From positions 1-62,545 of the forward strand of contig JAQTLL010000006.1 in the NCBI GenBank assembly GCA_028714915.1: 62,545 bases of DNA, given 5' to 3'. Shown piece after piece: positions 1 through 7,092 of the stretch (the first letter of the stretch is position 1; each line of letters begins with the position of its first letter). The notes below the pieces were generated by a model. The model made no database searches and had not been told where the DNA came from. It saw only the letters and a list, made by a program, of their open reading frames with translations. The stretch is from Sulfuricurvum sp. (GTDB lineage Bacteria > Campylobacterota > Campylobacteria > Campylobacterales > Sulfurimonadaceae). The position numbers and the translations under genes are program-made.

Positions 1-27
1 AAACCAAAACCAAAGGAGGACGCTTAA
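1..27 (+). CDS. C-terminal tail of an off-window gene (partial)
   Basis: Frame 1 reads KPKPKEDA and then TAA at 25-27. A Lys-Pro repeat followed by acidic residues is a common kind of protein tail, so this is probably the last codons of a plus-strand gene that begins before the window. Only nine codons are visible, so nothing can be said about function and chance cannot be excluded. Confidence 0.25.
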   Translation, partial: KPKPKEDA

Positions 28-78
28 AAATAACCACCAAAAAAACTACCAATTTTTAGTGAAATGCTCACACCAAAC

Positions 79-113
79 TGGTCATTTTTATTTGGCGCAG
101 ATGGTCATTTTTA
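79..113. repeat. Short direct repeat TGGTCATTTTTA
   Basis: The 12-mer TGGTCATTTTTA occurs at 79-90 and again at 102-113, 23 bp apart, just downstream of the minus-strand gene at 111-320 and overlapping its stop codon. It could be a protein-binding repeat or a relic of duplication. No function can be assigned. Confidence 0.4.
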
Positions 114-320
114 AATGTCGCTTGACACCAAAAAATTGTAATCGACATTAAAGCATTTCCCCATCTCGTTATACACAATCGGAGGTATAAAATCCTCCGC
201 CGTATTGTTCACAGAAAGAAGACAAACATCTTCAATCATCGACTCGACAAACTTCACTAAATCTTGCTTAAACAAAAATGCATTCGCAACCGAAATCGGT
301 GAGCTATAACCCCCCAACAT
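111..320 (-). CDS. Hypothetical protein, third gene of a small operon
   Basis: This 69-residue protein has no signal peptide, membrane segment or motif that I recognise. Its ATG overlaps the TAA of the preceding gene (TAATG, position 320), which implies translational coupling with the 320-601 gene and makes it more likely to be real than its size suggests. It is the last gene of a three-gene minus-strand unit that begins at 1173. Function unknown. Confidence 0.5.
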   Translation of the reverse strand: MLGGYSSPISVANAFLFKQDLVKFVESMIEDVCLLSVNNTAEDFIPPIVYNEMGKCFNVDYNFLVSSDI

Positions 321-601
321 TATTCGTTACCGCCCATGTTTTCTTCACCAAAACCACCACTACTCTCTACCGTTTTAGGCGCAGACTTCGGACGTGCTTT
401 CTTCTCAATAAACACATTTTCAAAAGCTGATGTTCCCAAAACATACTCTCTCAAAAGAGCCCCCGCCTCCATCTCAAGCTCATCTGCTTTCTTGGTAAAA
501 ATATCCATCTCATCTTCTGTCAAACTCATACTTATTGTACTTGTCAAACCAACCTTTTTTCTATTACTCTCGCGTAACTTTTGAAACAACGGATCAGCCA
601 T
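320..601 (-). CDS. Small hypothetical protein, possibly ribbon-helix-helix/MobC-like
   Basis: This is a 93-residue charged protein. Residues about 20-55 form a short beta-like stretch (STISMSLTEDEMDIF) followed by helices rich in Glu and Lys (KKADELEMEAGALLREYVL). This layout resembles plasmid MobC-type or ribbon-helix-helix DNA-binding proteins, but the match is to style only. The C-terminal 30 residues are Lys/Ser/Gly-rich and probably disordered. It starts 2 bp after the stop of the 604-1173 gene and overlaps the next gene by TAATG, so the three genes are co-transcribed. A role in plasmid maintenance or mobilisation is inference. Confidence 0.5.
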   Translation of the reverse strand: MADPLFQKLRESNRKKVGLTSTISMSLTEDEMDIFTKKADELEMEAGALLREYVLGTSAFENVFIEKKARPKSAPKTVESSGGFGEENMGGNE

Positions 602-603
602 AA

Positions 604-1173
604 TTATTCCCCTCTCATATTTGCAAATTGGTCAGAGTTTCCATAGACCAACGCTTTAACTTCATCAATGTTTCTCAGCTCAACCGTACCCGATTTACTA
701 AGCTCAACCCCAATGACTTCACGGGCGATTTCATCATCACCGCGATAGACAAACGGTATGCTTATAATTTTCAAAAATTCACTGCCATTTTGTGTGTAAA
801 CTTCACCCTCTGAAAACACTAAACTCTCCGTTGTTGCTTCCACAAAATCACGGTACGAATCAAGCTTCATCAACTCTTTATTTGCAATATATTCAAACAG
901 CTGAACCTCTCCCAAAAAGAATGGAACCAAATGTGTTGCCATTAAACGAACTTTGTAAATCGGATCGGCACCAACGACCTGAGTAATACCTAAAATATTC
1001 AACATGACCGCCATATCAGACTGTACAAAAATATCACCCTCTTCGATAGACAGATTTGACTTTGCCGGCATTGCCATTTCTTCACTAGCCATCTTGTCTT
1101 CGCTATTGTTTTCAACTGGCGATGCCACTTCTTCAACCATATCTTCTGTCTCCATCATTTCCATTTCACTCAT
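604..1173 (-). CDS. Hypothetical acidic protein, first gene of a three-gene operon
   Basis: The protein has 189 residues. Residues 1-40 are Met/Glu-rich and low complexity (MSEMEMMETEDMVEEV), then a globular part of about 145 residues follows. No signal peptide or transmembrane segment is evident and I recognise no family. An AAGGAT Shine-Dalgarno precedes the ATG by 7 bp. It leads the operon 1173-111; the next gene starts 2 bp after its stop. The gene is divergent from the Fic gene at 1286, so the promoters for both probably lie in 1174-1285. Confidence 0.6.
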   Translation of the reverse strand: MSEMEMMETEDMVEEVASPVENNSEDKMASEEMAMPAKSNLSIEEGDIFVQSDMAVMLNILGITQVVGADPIYKVRLMATHLVPFFLGEVQLFEYIANKELMKLDSYRDFVEATTESLVFSEGEVYTQNGSEFLKIISIPFVYRGDDEIAREVIGVELSKSGTVELRNIDEVKALVYGNSDQFANMRGE

Positions 1174-1285
1174 TATTTATCCTTTTTTAATTGTTGTGTC
1201 ACAAAGCCAAATCCATGTTTAGCGCCTAATCTTTTCTTACATAGCTATAATATGTTTTGAGATGGAAAAGTCAGAGATTTGAAAA

Positions 1286-2104
1286 ATGATTCGAAGAATT
1301 ATTTTTGAGATGATAGAATGTCTTATAAATAACTTTCACCATTGGAACACAATGATTGCTCAATTTAATATTCTCGATTCGCTAAAATCCAAGCTAAACA
1401 ACTACCGTCCTCTTCCATCTGACATTGTTAAAAATCTTCAAGAAGAATTGATTCTTCGCTGGACATTTAACTCTAATGCGATTGAGGGCAATACTCTCTC
1501 GCTTCAAGAAACCAAAGTTGTGCTGGAAGGGATTACAGTTGGAGGAAAAACAATTAGGGAACATTTCGAAGCGATCAATCATAAAGAGGCAATTCTTTAT
1601 GTCGAATCATTAGTGACGGATGACAAACCATTAAGCGAGTGGGAGATTAAATCCATCCATGCACTCGTTTTAAAAAAGATTGATGATACGAATGCCGGAA
1701 GATATCGTAATATTAACGTTCTGATTTCAGGGGCTACACATCGACCACCTGATTATTTAAGCGTACCGGATAAAATGGCTGACTTTATCAGATGGTACGA
1801 AGGAGAGGCTCAATCCCTTCATCCAATACAAAGAGCTGCGCGTGTTCATATTGATTTTGTGGGGATACATCCATTTAGCGATGGTAATGGACGAACATCA
1901 CGTCTTTTGATGAACCTAGAATTAATGAAGAGCGGCTTTCCACCAGTTGTTATCACGGTTAAAAATAGACTCGAATACTATCAAGCCTTAGACACAGCAC
2001 ATACAACTCAAAATTATGTGCCTTTTACTCAGTTGGTATGTACTGCAGTTGAAGAGAGCTTTGAGCCGTATTGGTTTGCACTGGGAGTTACGCAAGCATC
2101 TTAG
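1286..2104 (+). CDS. Fic/DOC family protein (probable AMP-transferase)
   Basis: Fic enzymes transfer AMP, or another nucleotide part, to protein hydroxyls. The catalytic motif HPFSDGNGRTSR is complete (His about residue 195, with the phosphate-binding DGNGR). Around residues 50-60, SNAIEGNTL matches the inhibitory (S/T)xxxE(G/N) helix, so this is a class II, self-inhibited Fic with a Fic_N region before the core. The length of 272 residues is slightly short of the common 330-380, with the C-terminal winged-helix extension absent. The start is uncertain: the first ATG lacks a good ribosome site, and the ATG at codon 22 (MIAQFNILDSL) looks like the natural N-terminus. It stands alone, without an obvious antitoxin partner. 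Confidence 0.85.
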   Translation: MIRRIIFEMIECLINNFHHWNTMIAQFNILDSLKSKLNNYRPLPSDIVKNLQEELILRWTFNSNAIEGNTLSLQETKVVLEGITVGGKTIREHFEAINHKEAILYVESLVTDDKPLSEWEIKSIHALVLKKIDDTNAGRYRNINVLISGATHRPPDYLSVPDKMADFIRWYEGEAQSLHPIQRAARVHIDFVGIHPFSDGNGRTSRLLMNLELMKSGFPPVVITVKNRLEYYQALDTAHTTQNYVPFTQLVCTAVEESFEPYWFALGVTQAS

Positions 2105-2243
2105 CCTTTTCCCCAACTTTTATCCCAATAGTCTTTTTTTGAAATTAAATAATGTTTTAGCAGGTGATATGTACGTCATTATGCAGCGCAGGGCTCAGTG
2201 ACGGGGCAAAAAGCATTTGAATAAGCACAAACTTAACCCTGTA

Positions 2244-2268
2244 GAGGTGCAGTAACTTTTTGCACCTC
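2244..2268. terminator. Hairpin between convergent genes
   Basis: GAGGTGCA at 2244-2251 pairs with TGCACCTC at 2261-2268 (8 bp stem, 9 nt loop). It sits just after the stop of the minus-strand gene 2270-2614 and downstream of fic. Neither strand has a strong U-tract right after the stem, so it may be a weak bidirectional terminator or only an mRNA 3' end stabiliser. Confidence 0.45.
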
Positions 2269-2269
2269 A

Positions 2270-2614
2270 TTACAAAATTATCCCGCGATACACCTTCGAC
2301 TTCTTAATCGCCCTCCTCTTTCTCACTTCACCGTGATAAAAGCATTTCCATTCAGAGCTTTTGGCATCATTGCAGGCGGTAATCATCAACAAGATACTCT
2401 CGCCGTATTGATCCAAACTTTTTGCAAATATAAAACCTGACCCGTGTCGCACGATTGTAATATAGAGGGATTGTGTGCCCGCAATGATTTCCCCGTTTTT
2501 TACCACATCCTTCGCGAACCGTAGAGCAGCTTTTTTAGTCTTGATCCCAAAACGCTTACTGAGGCGTTTTTGCGCGTGATGGGTTAGTTTTACCTGTAAT
2601 ACCCTATAGGGCAT
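2270..2614 (-). CDS. Hypothetical protein, DUF4258-like flavour
   Basis: This 114-residue basic protein has an early motif THHAQKRLSKRFGI (residues 11-24). It recalls the HAxxRxxxRxI helix of DUF4258-type small proteins, some of which are toxins of toxin-antitoxin pairs; this is a resemblance, not an assignment. The C-terminus is Lys/Arg-rich (VRKRRAIKKSKVY). GAGG lies 5 bp before the ATG. It is the last gene of the long minus-strand unit that starts near 6602, separated by 37 bp from the tiny gene at 2652-2762. Confidence 0.55.
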   Translation of the reverse strand: MPYRVLQVKLTHHAQKRLSKRFGIKTKKAALRFAKDVVKNGEIIAGTQSLYITIVRHGSGFIFAKSLDQYGESILLMITACNDAKSSEWKCFYHGEVRKRRAIKKSKVYRGIIL

Positions 2615-2651
2615 GAGAACCTCTTTGAGGTGATTGCATCTTTGTTTCCTT

Positions 2652-2762
2652 TTACTGACCGCTCAGTGCCCAAAAAGCACTGAGCGCTAATGAGCTGCCA
2701 AATACGATAATGTCCAAACCAATAAGCAGCAAGGCAATTCGCTTCCAATATCGTTTAATCAT
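2652..2762 (-). CDS. 36-residue single-pass membrane protein
   Basis: An ATG at 2762 preceded by AAGGTGAG opens a 36-residue reading frame that ends with TAA at 2652-2654. The product has a basic N-terminus (MIKRYWKR), then one hydrophobic segment (about residues 9-34) and ends in SGQ. It overlaps the end of the 2755-3291 gene (ATGATTAA), just as other genes in this unit overlap each other. The perfect 10-bp inverted repeat at 2660-2686 lies inside its last codons. The good ribosome site, overlap and transmembrane composition argue that this sub-60-residue gene is real. Confidence 0.55.
   Translation of the reverse strand: MIKRYWKRIALLLIGLDIIVFGSSLALSAFWALSGQ
2660..2686. repeat. Perfect 10-bp inverted repeat inside a small gene
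   Basis: CGCTCAGTGC at 2660-2669 and GCACTGAGCG at 2677-2686 form a perfect stem with a 7-nt loop. It lies at the 3' end of the 36-residue membrane-protein gene and before the last gene of the unit. It could attenuate or process the transcript between the two genes. No U-tract follows on the minus strand. Confidence 0.6.
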
Positions 2763-3291
2763 TTTTCTCACCTTTATCTTTTCTCCCCTTCCACTGAGTA
2801 AAACTCTCAAATTCACCCTCAACTTCTTCTCGCTCTTGGCGGTATTGCTTATATTCCTCTATATCAAATGTTTCTGCGGGTTTCGGATTACGAAACACCC
2901 GCTCTTCAATGATCCTTGCACACTCAGCGTCATCCGCCATCTCTATTGCAAAGTGCTCAATGGAAAGTTCAATAGCACGCTTCATGGTGTAGACTTTTCT
3001 CTCATCCCCCTCAAAACACGCTTCGAGATGTTTAACTGCGGAGTCGGGTATTTTAAAATACCATTTATGAGAATCATACTCTTTACCTAAACCGGTAAAG
3101 TCATTGACGAATGCCATATACTCTTTATCTTGACTGGCTATCTCAGCACCTCTTTCCCATCTTTCTGTCTCTGCATCATCCTGTGCTTTTTTCTTCTTAC
3201 GTTCTCTATCGCTTTTATACAGACTGTGCAGTCCAAACCACATAGCAGCTATGAGTACGATGATGTTGATAATTTGTAATGTTTGTGACAT
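2755..3291 (-). CDS. Hypothetical protein with N-terminal membrane anchor
   Basis: The product has 178 residues. Residues 7-25 (IINIIVLIAAMWFGLHSLY) form one transmembrane helix, followed by a very charged Lys/Arg/Glu linker (DRERKKKKAQDDAETERWER) and a cytoplasm-like soluble domain of about 130 residues with Glu-rich helices at the end. GGATTC lies 6 bp before the ATG. It is part of the minus-strand micro-membrane-protein unit and overlaps the 36-residue gene downstream. I recognise no family. Confidence 0.6.
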   Translation of the reverse strand: MSQTLQIINIIVLIAAMWFGLHSLYKSDRERKKKKAQDDAETERWERGAEIASQDKEYMAFVNDFTGLGKEYDSHKWYFKIPDSAVKHLEACFEGDERKVYTMKRAIELSIEHFAIEMADDAECARIIEERVFRNPKPAETFDIEEYKQYRQEREEVEGEFESFTQWKGRKDKGEKND

Positions 3292-3337
3292 GGTGAATCC
3301 TTTTATTTTTGTTTAGTTTTCATTTTTATATTGTTGG

Positions 3338-3520
3338 CTAGAACCAATCCAGCCACCGTTTTATTTTTAGATCATTGGGATACAAGACGATGTAGGAAAC
3401 TAAAAACCCAAGGGCAAATGCACATGCACTGTTTATCCAATCCTTGGTGGTATCTCCAGTGAGTGCAAATACAAACCCAGGTATAAAAAACACCATCCCG
3501 ATAAATATCCATTTCATCAT
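3338..3520 (-). CDS. 60-residue two-pass membrane protein
   Basis: Two hydrophobic helices are visible (about 3-20 and 30-47), joined by a short polar loop (GDTTKDWINS) and followed by a basic, aromatic tail (LKIKRWLDWF). It starts 6 bp after the stop of the 3527-3943 gene. Two consecutive ATGs are possible starts and no clear ribosome site precedes them, which suggests coupling to the upstream gene. Function unknown. Confidence 0.5.
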   Translation of the reverse strand: MMKWIFIGMVFFIPGFVFALTGDTTKDWINSACAFALGFLVSYIVLYPNDLKIKRWLDWF

Positions 3521-3526
3521 GGTGTT

Positions 3527-3943
3527 TCAATCATTGATGTTGTAAACAGGCTTCGTCTCTGAGAGCCATGCCACCATTACAGCTACAACTATTACAGCAC
3601 CTATCGTAATGGGGATATAAAAGATCATTTGAGCTAAAGAACCTGCAATGGCATAAAGTCTTGGAGCTTTTTTGAAATTGTTGATGATTACGCCTACTAG
3701 AAGAACAACACCAACCGCCAGTACGATTGCACCATTGAGCCAATCGTCATTATTTGCCAGTGCCGTTTGCATCCAGCTGTTTCCAAAGAACATCAGTGCA
3801 TACGAGAACACCATAGCAACCGAGTGCTCTTTGGTGAAGAACTCATACTGTGTATGATGATAGGTGTATTTATTGAACCACAGGATAAACGTATAGATGG
3901 CGAATGCTGCTGCAAGTAATCCGATAAGAGTAAGTATTAACAT
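3527..3943 (-). CDS. 138-residue polytopic membrane protein
   Basis: Four hydrophobic segments are visible, at about 2-22, 44-60, 70-88 and 98-126, with polar loops YHHTQYEFFTKEH and NNFKKAPRLY. No transporter signature is recognisable. It overlaps the upstream gene (3937-4194) by 7 bp, and the next gene starts 6 bp downstream. It belongs to the string of small membrane proteins between 2.6 and 6.2 kb. Confidence 0.6.
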   Translation of the reverse strand: MLILTLIGLLAAAFAIYTFILWFNKYTYHHTQYEFFTKEHSVAMVFSYALMFFGNSWMQTALANNDDWLNGAIVLAVGVVLLVGVIINNFKKAPRLYAIAGSLAQMIFYIPITIGAVIVVAVMVAWLSETKPVYNIND

Positions 3944-4194
3944 TGAGACTCTCCTTGGTTGTTTTTATGCCCATAGGCAGTAATTTGCTCTTGTGTGATA
4001 CCGCTCTCACACCAACCGCGTTTGCTATCACGGTTATTGAGCCATCTCCCGATTGCACCTGCAATACCGATCAGTACCAATACGCCGCCAAAAATGATTT
4101 CGCTATGGCAATTTACTTTACAGACAGGGGAACATAGAGCAAAGATACCGGTGACAATTGCGATGAGGATTAGAATGGCTAAATTTTTATTCAT
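3937..4194 (-). CDS. 85-residue two-pass membrane protein with Cys-rich loop
   Basis: Helix 1 spans about residues 4-24 and helix 2 about 34-52. The loop between them carries a Cys cluster (CSPVCKVNC), followed by a polar 30-residue tail that also ends in Cys. The spacing CxxxCxxxC is unusual and could bind a metal or form disulfides if the loop is periplasmic; this is inference. The gene overlaps the WGR gene by 8 bp (ATGAATAA) and the next gene by 7 bp. Confidence 0.55.
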   Translation of the reverse strand: MNKNLAILILIAIVTGIFALCSPVCKVNCHSEIIFGGVLVLIGIAGAIGRWLNNRDSKRGWCESGITQEQITAYGHKNNQGESQC

Positions 4195-4441
4195 GGTAAT
4201 TTCCTTTTACTGTGTCGTGGGAACAATACCCCCGTTTGTGTTTTTGAGCAATCAGAACTATCATCTGTTGCTTTACCTCTTGGTCACTGTCATAAAACTC
4301 ACGGATGACTCCGGTGGGTTTGGTCTTACTGGATGAACCGTAAGTACGAATCAGCAGGGTCTCTCCAAACAAGTTGGGAATCAGTTCAATTTGGTAATAA
4401 CGCTCACGGGTGTTAAGAGTTCGCTTCATCATGAGTTTCAT
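4187..4441 (-). CDS. Stand-alone WGR-domain protein
   Basis: WGR domains bind nucleic acid and occur in PARPs, MolR and several plasmid-borne proteins. This 84-residue protein is essentially one WGR domain: YYQIELIPNLFGETLLIRTYG (residues 15-35) is the family core, although the eponymous Trp-Gly-Arg is here Tyr-Gly-Ser, followed by the Lys-rich strand, an F-containing segment and the helix DQEVKQQMIVLIAQKHKRGY. It lies 9 bp after the RNase H-like gene and overlaps the following gene by 8 bp, so the two nucleic-acid proteins are probably translated together. Confidence 0.75.
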   Translation of the reverse strand: MKLMMKRTLNTRERYYQIELIPNLFGETLLIRTYGSSSKTKPTGVIREFYDSDQEVKQQMIVLIAQKHKRGYCSHDTVKGNYHE

Positions 4442-4450
4442 GGTGTTGTG

Positions 4451-5155
4451 TTACGCTGCTACTGTTACACGACATTCATACGCTGAGTCTTCAAACCAGC
4501 TCATATTAAAGTTGGCACCTTTAAGCAGTTCATCGTAATATTTTTGTTTGTAGCATTGGATGTTGCTAAAGTGTTCGCAGAGCTTTTTATACAAACTCTT
4601 GGATCCCGCATACATCAACAAGGCAACAATCTTCTCATTCACCTCTTTGATATTATTGGGATACGGTTTGCTCATAGGTGCTGTGCCACTGATAGTACAG
4701 AGGCATCCATACGTTGCACCACGGGTTAAGGGCATCAGCGCACTCACTAACTCTTCATCGCTGATCTGGCTTGCATGCGAGAGGATCAGTTTGGTCCAGT
4801 TGGCGTTGCTGCTTTTAGAAAGCCTTGCCCCGCAAGCAAGACGATCAACTTCATGGAGGTAGTCACGTTTCATCCATAAAAACTGTATCTTCTCAAACAT
4901 CGGTTTGTAAAACATACCAAGGGCTTGAGTATCGATGTTAATGTCGTTATAGACAAATACACAATTACGGTGGTTATGGATAAGTGCATGATTGATAGCT
5001 TCCAATAACGCGAACTCTTCGGCTTCATGCACGCTGTGGGCATGCATAAAGATGGATAGGCTAAGACCGGTAGAAAGGTTTTTCACCCCGATACCAGCTT
5101 CTTTGGTACTATGATCATAGGAAGCATCGCTTAGATAGATGACATTGTTATCCAT
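4451..5155 (-). CDS. RNase H-fold protein
   Basis: The 234-residue product starts with an RNase HI-like pattern: IYLSDASYD (Asp10), GIGVKNL as strand 2-3, EAEEFALLEAINHAL with Glu46/47, VFVYNDI with Asp71 and LHEVDRLA with Asp104. All four acidic positions of the RNase H catalytic set are present, so RNA/DNA hybrid cleavage is plausible. About 125 further C-terminal residues are of unknown fold. I chose the ATG at 5155 rather than 5233 because it overlaps the preceding stop as ATGGATAA and removes an 82-bp overlap. Substrate and role in the unit are unknown; replication-intermediate processing is one guess. Confidence 0.7.
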   Translation of the reverse strand: MDNNVIYLSDASYDHSTKEAGIGVKNLSTGLSLSIFMHAHSVHEAEEFALLEAINHALIHNHRNCVFVYNDINIDTQALGMFYKPMFEKIQFLWMKRDYLHEVDRLACGARLSKSSNANWTKLILSHASQISDEELVSALMPLTRGATYGCLCTISGTAPMSKPYPNNIKEVNEKIVALLMYAGSKSLYKKLCEHFSNIQCYKQKYYDELLKGANFNMSWFEDSAYECRVTVAA

Positions 5156-5474
5156 GGGAATCACCCTTGGGCGGAGTTTGAAGTGCTTGTCTCTCTTCCT
5201 CTTCAAGCTGTGCAATACGTTTAAGTGCCGCACTAATGCGTAGTTTTATTTTCACCAGTATAAGCACCAAGACAAATCCAAAAAATATCATTGCGGTTAT
5301 GACGTGCCATTTAATATCATGCGCTGTCCAAACCAGCGCTATTTCAGCTATACATAAAGAAATAGACCACACAATTAAGGCTCTAAAATCTTTCATGATA
5401 GTCAATAAGGACAACGAGAGCCCAACAGTTGTTAGTCCCATAATTACAAAAGTTATTTCAACCATTCCTACCAT
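5148..5474 (-). CDS. 108-residue three-pass membrane protein with coiled-coil tail
   Basis: Three hydrophobic helices (about 4-26, 32-49 and 56-74) are followed by a basic, helical tail (KLRISAALKRIAQLEEEERQAL) typical of a short cytoplasmic coiled coil. I chose the ATG at 5474 because AAGGAGG stands 5 bp in front of it; the longer frame from 5495 would contain that ribosome site. It overlaps the genes on both sides. Function unknown. Confidence 0.6.
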   Translation of the reverse strand: MVGMVEITFVIMGLTTVGLSLSLLTIMKDFRALIVWSISLCIAEIALVWTAHDIKWHVITAMIFFGFVLVLILVKIKLRISAALKRIAQLEEEERQALQTPPKGDSHG

Positions 5475-5757
5475 CTTTTCCTCCTTGTTCATCATCGTTG
5501 AATTTTTTCATGTCACGAATACAGTTAAACTCTCTATAGAAGACCCACAGGGCGTAATAGGAAGCAATCAGCATAAAACCAATCCCGCCCATCAAGATCC
5601 ACTTCAATTCAAAGAACCAAACAGCCCCTGCAACAACTACCGTATGGATACCAATCCAATAGAGCAATGCTTTACGTAATCCGATGATTACCAGTGTTCC
5701 TACTCCAAGTGCGTAAAAGAATAGGCTCAGCAGTATTAATTGCGTTAAATCATTCAT
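5458..5757 (-). CDS. 99-residue three-pass membrane protein
   Basis: Hydrophobic helices lie at about 6-24, 31-49 and 50-72; the C-terminal 25 residues are polar and end in KFNDDEQGGKDGRNG. The ATG at 5757 is favoured because AAAGGAG lies 6 bp upstream. The gene overlaps its upstream neighbour by 8 bp and its downstream neighbour by 17 bp. No family recognised. Confidence 0.6.
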   Translation of the reverse strand: MNDLTQLILLSLFFYALGVGTLVIIGLRKALLYWIGIHTVVVAGAVWFFELKWILMGGIGFMLIASYYALWVFYREFNCIRDMKKFNDDEQGGKDGRNG

Positions 5758-6196
5758 CGTCATCTCCTTTATGCACGCTGCGAAATAAAAAGCTCACACC
5801 CAGTAAAACCATATAGGCAAACCCATACGGTACGACAGAGGGTTCAGGCGCTTCTTGAGCAACAACATTACAGATTCCAAGGTTATTGTGAATCTGATCC
5901 CCTTTTACAAATCCCAGAGTAGGAACGTATGTCCAACCGTTATGCGGATTGATAAGGGTGCTTTCCCCTCTCCACACTCCGCACTCGATTGCTTGACCTT
6001 CGTTAAAACGTTGTAAGACGAATGCTTTGGCTTGATTATTTTCTGAGGTGTTGTACGCAATCACCATAATCATCGTCAATACAATACCCCCTAGCCAGGT
6101 CATCTCAATATCTTCCACAAATTGAATCATCAAGAAGCCTGCAAAGGTAAAGAGTACGATGGGAAGCCATTCCCATCCATTGATGTATTCAAACAT
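5750..6196 (-). CDS. 148-residue membrane protein with a soluble loop
   Basis: Two N-terminal helices (about 10-25 and 32-48) and one C-terminal helix (about 125-141) bracket a polar loop of 75 residues with two Cys (IECGVW, NLGICNVV). The loop carries WRGESTLINPHNGWTYVPTLG, which is likely exported. The ATG at 6196 was chosen because GGAGGTG lies 4 bp upstream and the stop of the preceding gene is 2 bp away. Function unknown. Confidence 0.6.
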   Translation of the reverse strand: MFEYINGWEWLPIVLFTFAGFLMIQFVEDIEMTWLGGIVLTMIMVIAYNTSENNQAKAFVLQRFNEGQAIECGVWRGESTLINPHNGWTYVPTLGFVKGDQIHNNLGICNVVAQEAPEPSVVPYGFAYMVLLGVSFLFRSVHKGDDDE

Positions 6197-6197
6197 C

Positions 6198-6602
6198 TCA
6201 CACCTCCGATCTATAGGAATGAGACAAGAACTCAAGTCGTTCATGAATGTGATAGGCTTTATGCTGACAGATGTAACGAGAACGTACTTCTCGCTTCATG
6301 ATGCCATTAACCTTGTACCACGCCATCCACAAGAAGGTGCGTTTGACGATCAGTTCGGCGGGATGTTTGCATAAAAGCTTTTCATAGCTTAAAGAGAGCC
6401 CTTTGTGCTCGTTATAGAGTAATTGAGTCCCCTCAATCACATAACGCCCTTCCTCATCGAGACTGAGTGTGGCATTGGTAAAAATAGAGCTATACTCTTC
6501 ACAGGGAACTAAATAGAAACGTTCCCCCATAGGATTAATAAGTATGGTTTTACGGCTCTCGTCAAGTGCGAGATCACAGTTGGTATGGTAAATTTTAGAC
6601 AT
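6198..6602 (-). CDS. Hypothetical soluble protein, first gene of the membrane-protein unit
   Basis: The product has 134 residues and no signal or membrane helix. The ATG at 6602 is preceded by GAGGAGG, which makes it a better start than the in-frame ATG at 6713. The C-terminal half is rich in Arg, His and Tyr (REVRSRYICQHKAYHIHERLEF), suggesting nucleic-acid or membrane-surface contact. It heads the minus-strand unit that runs to 2270 and might be a regulator or cytoplasmic component. I do not recognise it. Confidence 0.55.
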   Translation of the reverse strand: MSKIYHTNCDLALDESRKTILINPMGERFYLVPCEEYSSIFTNATLSLDEEGRYVIEGTQLLYNEHKGLSLSYEKLLCKHPAELIVKRTFLWMAWYKVNGIMKREVRSRYICQHKAYHIHERLEFLSHSYRSEV

Positions 6603-6731
6603 GGAAATATCCTCCTCGGATTGGGTCTTTTTTTTAAATTGGGTGACAATGGCAAAAATCTGATCAGGATTTAGGATGATTTGAAAAAGAGAGAGACGAT
6701 AGCTAATCACCACTCTTTTTCAGGAAAATTT

Positions 6732-6743
6732 GAGAACGTTCTC
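6732..6743. promoter_or_regulatory. 12-bp palindrome upstream of the membrane-protein unit
   Basis: GAGAACGTTCTC is a perfect palindrome 130 bp before the first start codon of the minus-strand unit. It lies in a 490-bp stretch (6603-7092) that I read as non-coding. It is a plausible operator for a dimeric regulator, though no dedicated regulator gene is adjacent. Confidence 0.4.
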
Positions 6744-7092
6744 GGTTGCAACTGGTAAAAGTTTACACTGTTTTACAATTATGCGCAAGGGCATAAAGTA
6801 CAAATTATTTCCCTTGAAATGGGAAGATTTAGGAGGTTGTGTTTATATTTTGAGTTGGAAAAATGGAGGCTTTTTTTTCGGAAAAGTCAAGAGCAGAAAT
6901 ATAAAAATAATCAAAAAAATAAGAATGAAAAACGCTTGCTTTTTGGAATTAAATGTGCAATAATGAAAGATTTTTTTGATTTTTACTTGAAAGAAGTTCA
7001 ATGTGTCGAAAACCAAAAATTCACAATAACTAAAGAGGTGATTAAAACAAGCGAAGTTTATGAAAGATAATTGCCTCTTGGAAAATTTGAGT
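6744..7092. other. AT-rich non-coding stretch
   Basis: This stretch lies between the minus-strand unit and the radical SAM gene. Two plus-strand frames of 77 and 83 codons overlap here, but they are Lys/Phe-rich, lack ribosome sites and look like chance frames in AT-rich DNA. I see no RNA gene or clear repeat. Confidence 0.5.

Noticed and set aside
6730..7070. Two overlapping plus-strand frames of 77 and 83 codons
   Set aside because: No ribosome site, Lys/Phe/Asn-rich translation typical of chance frames in AT-rich DNA.
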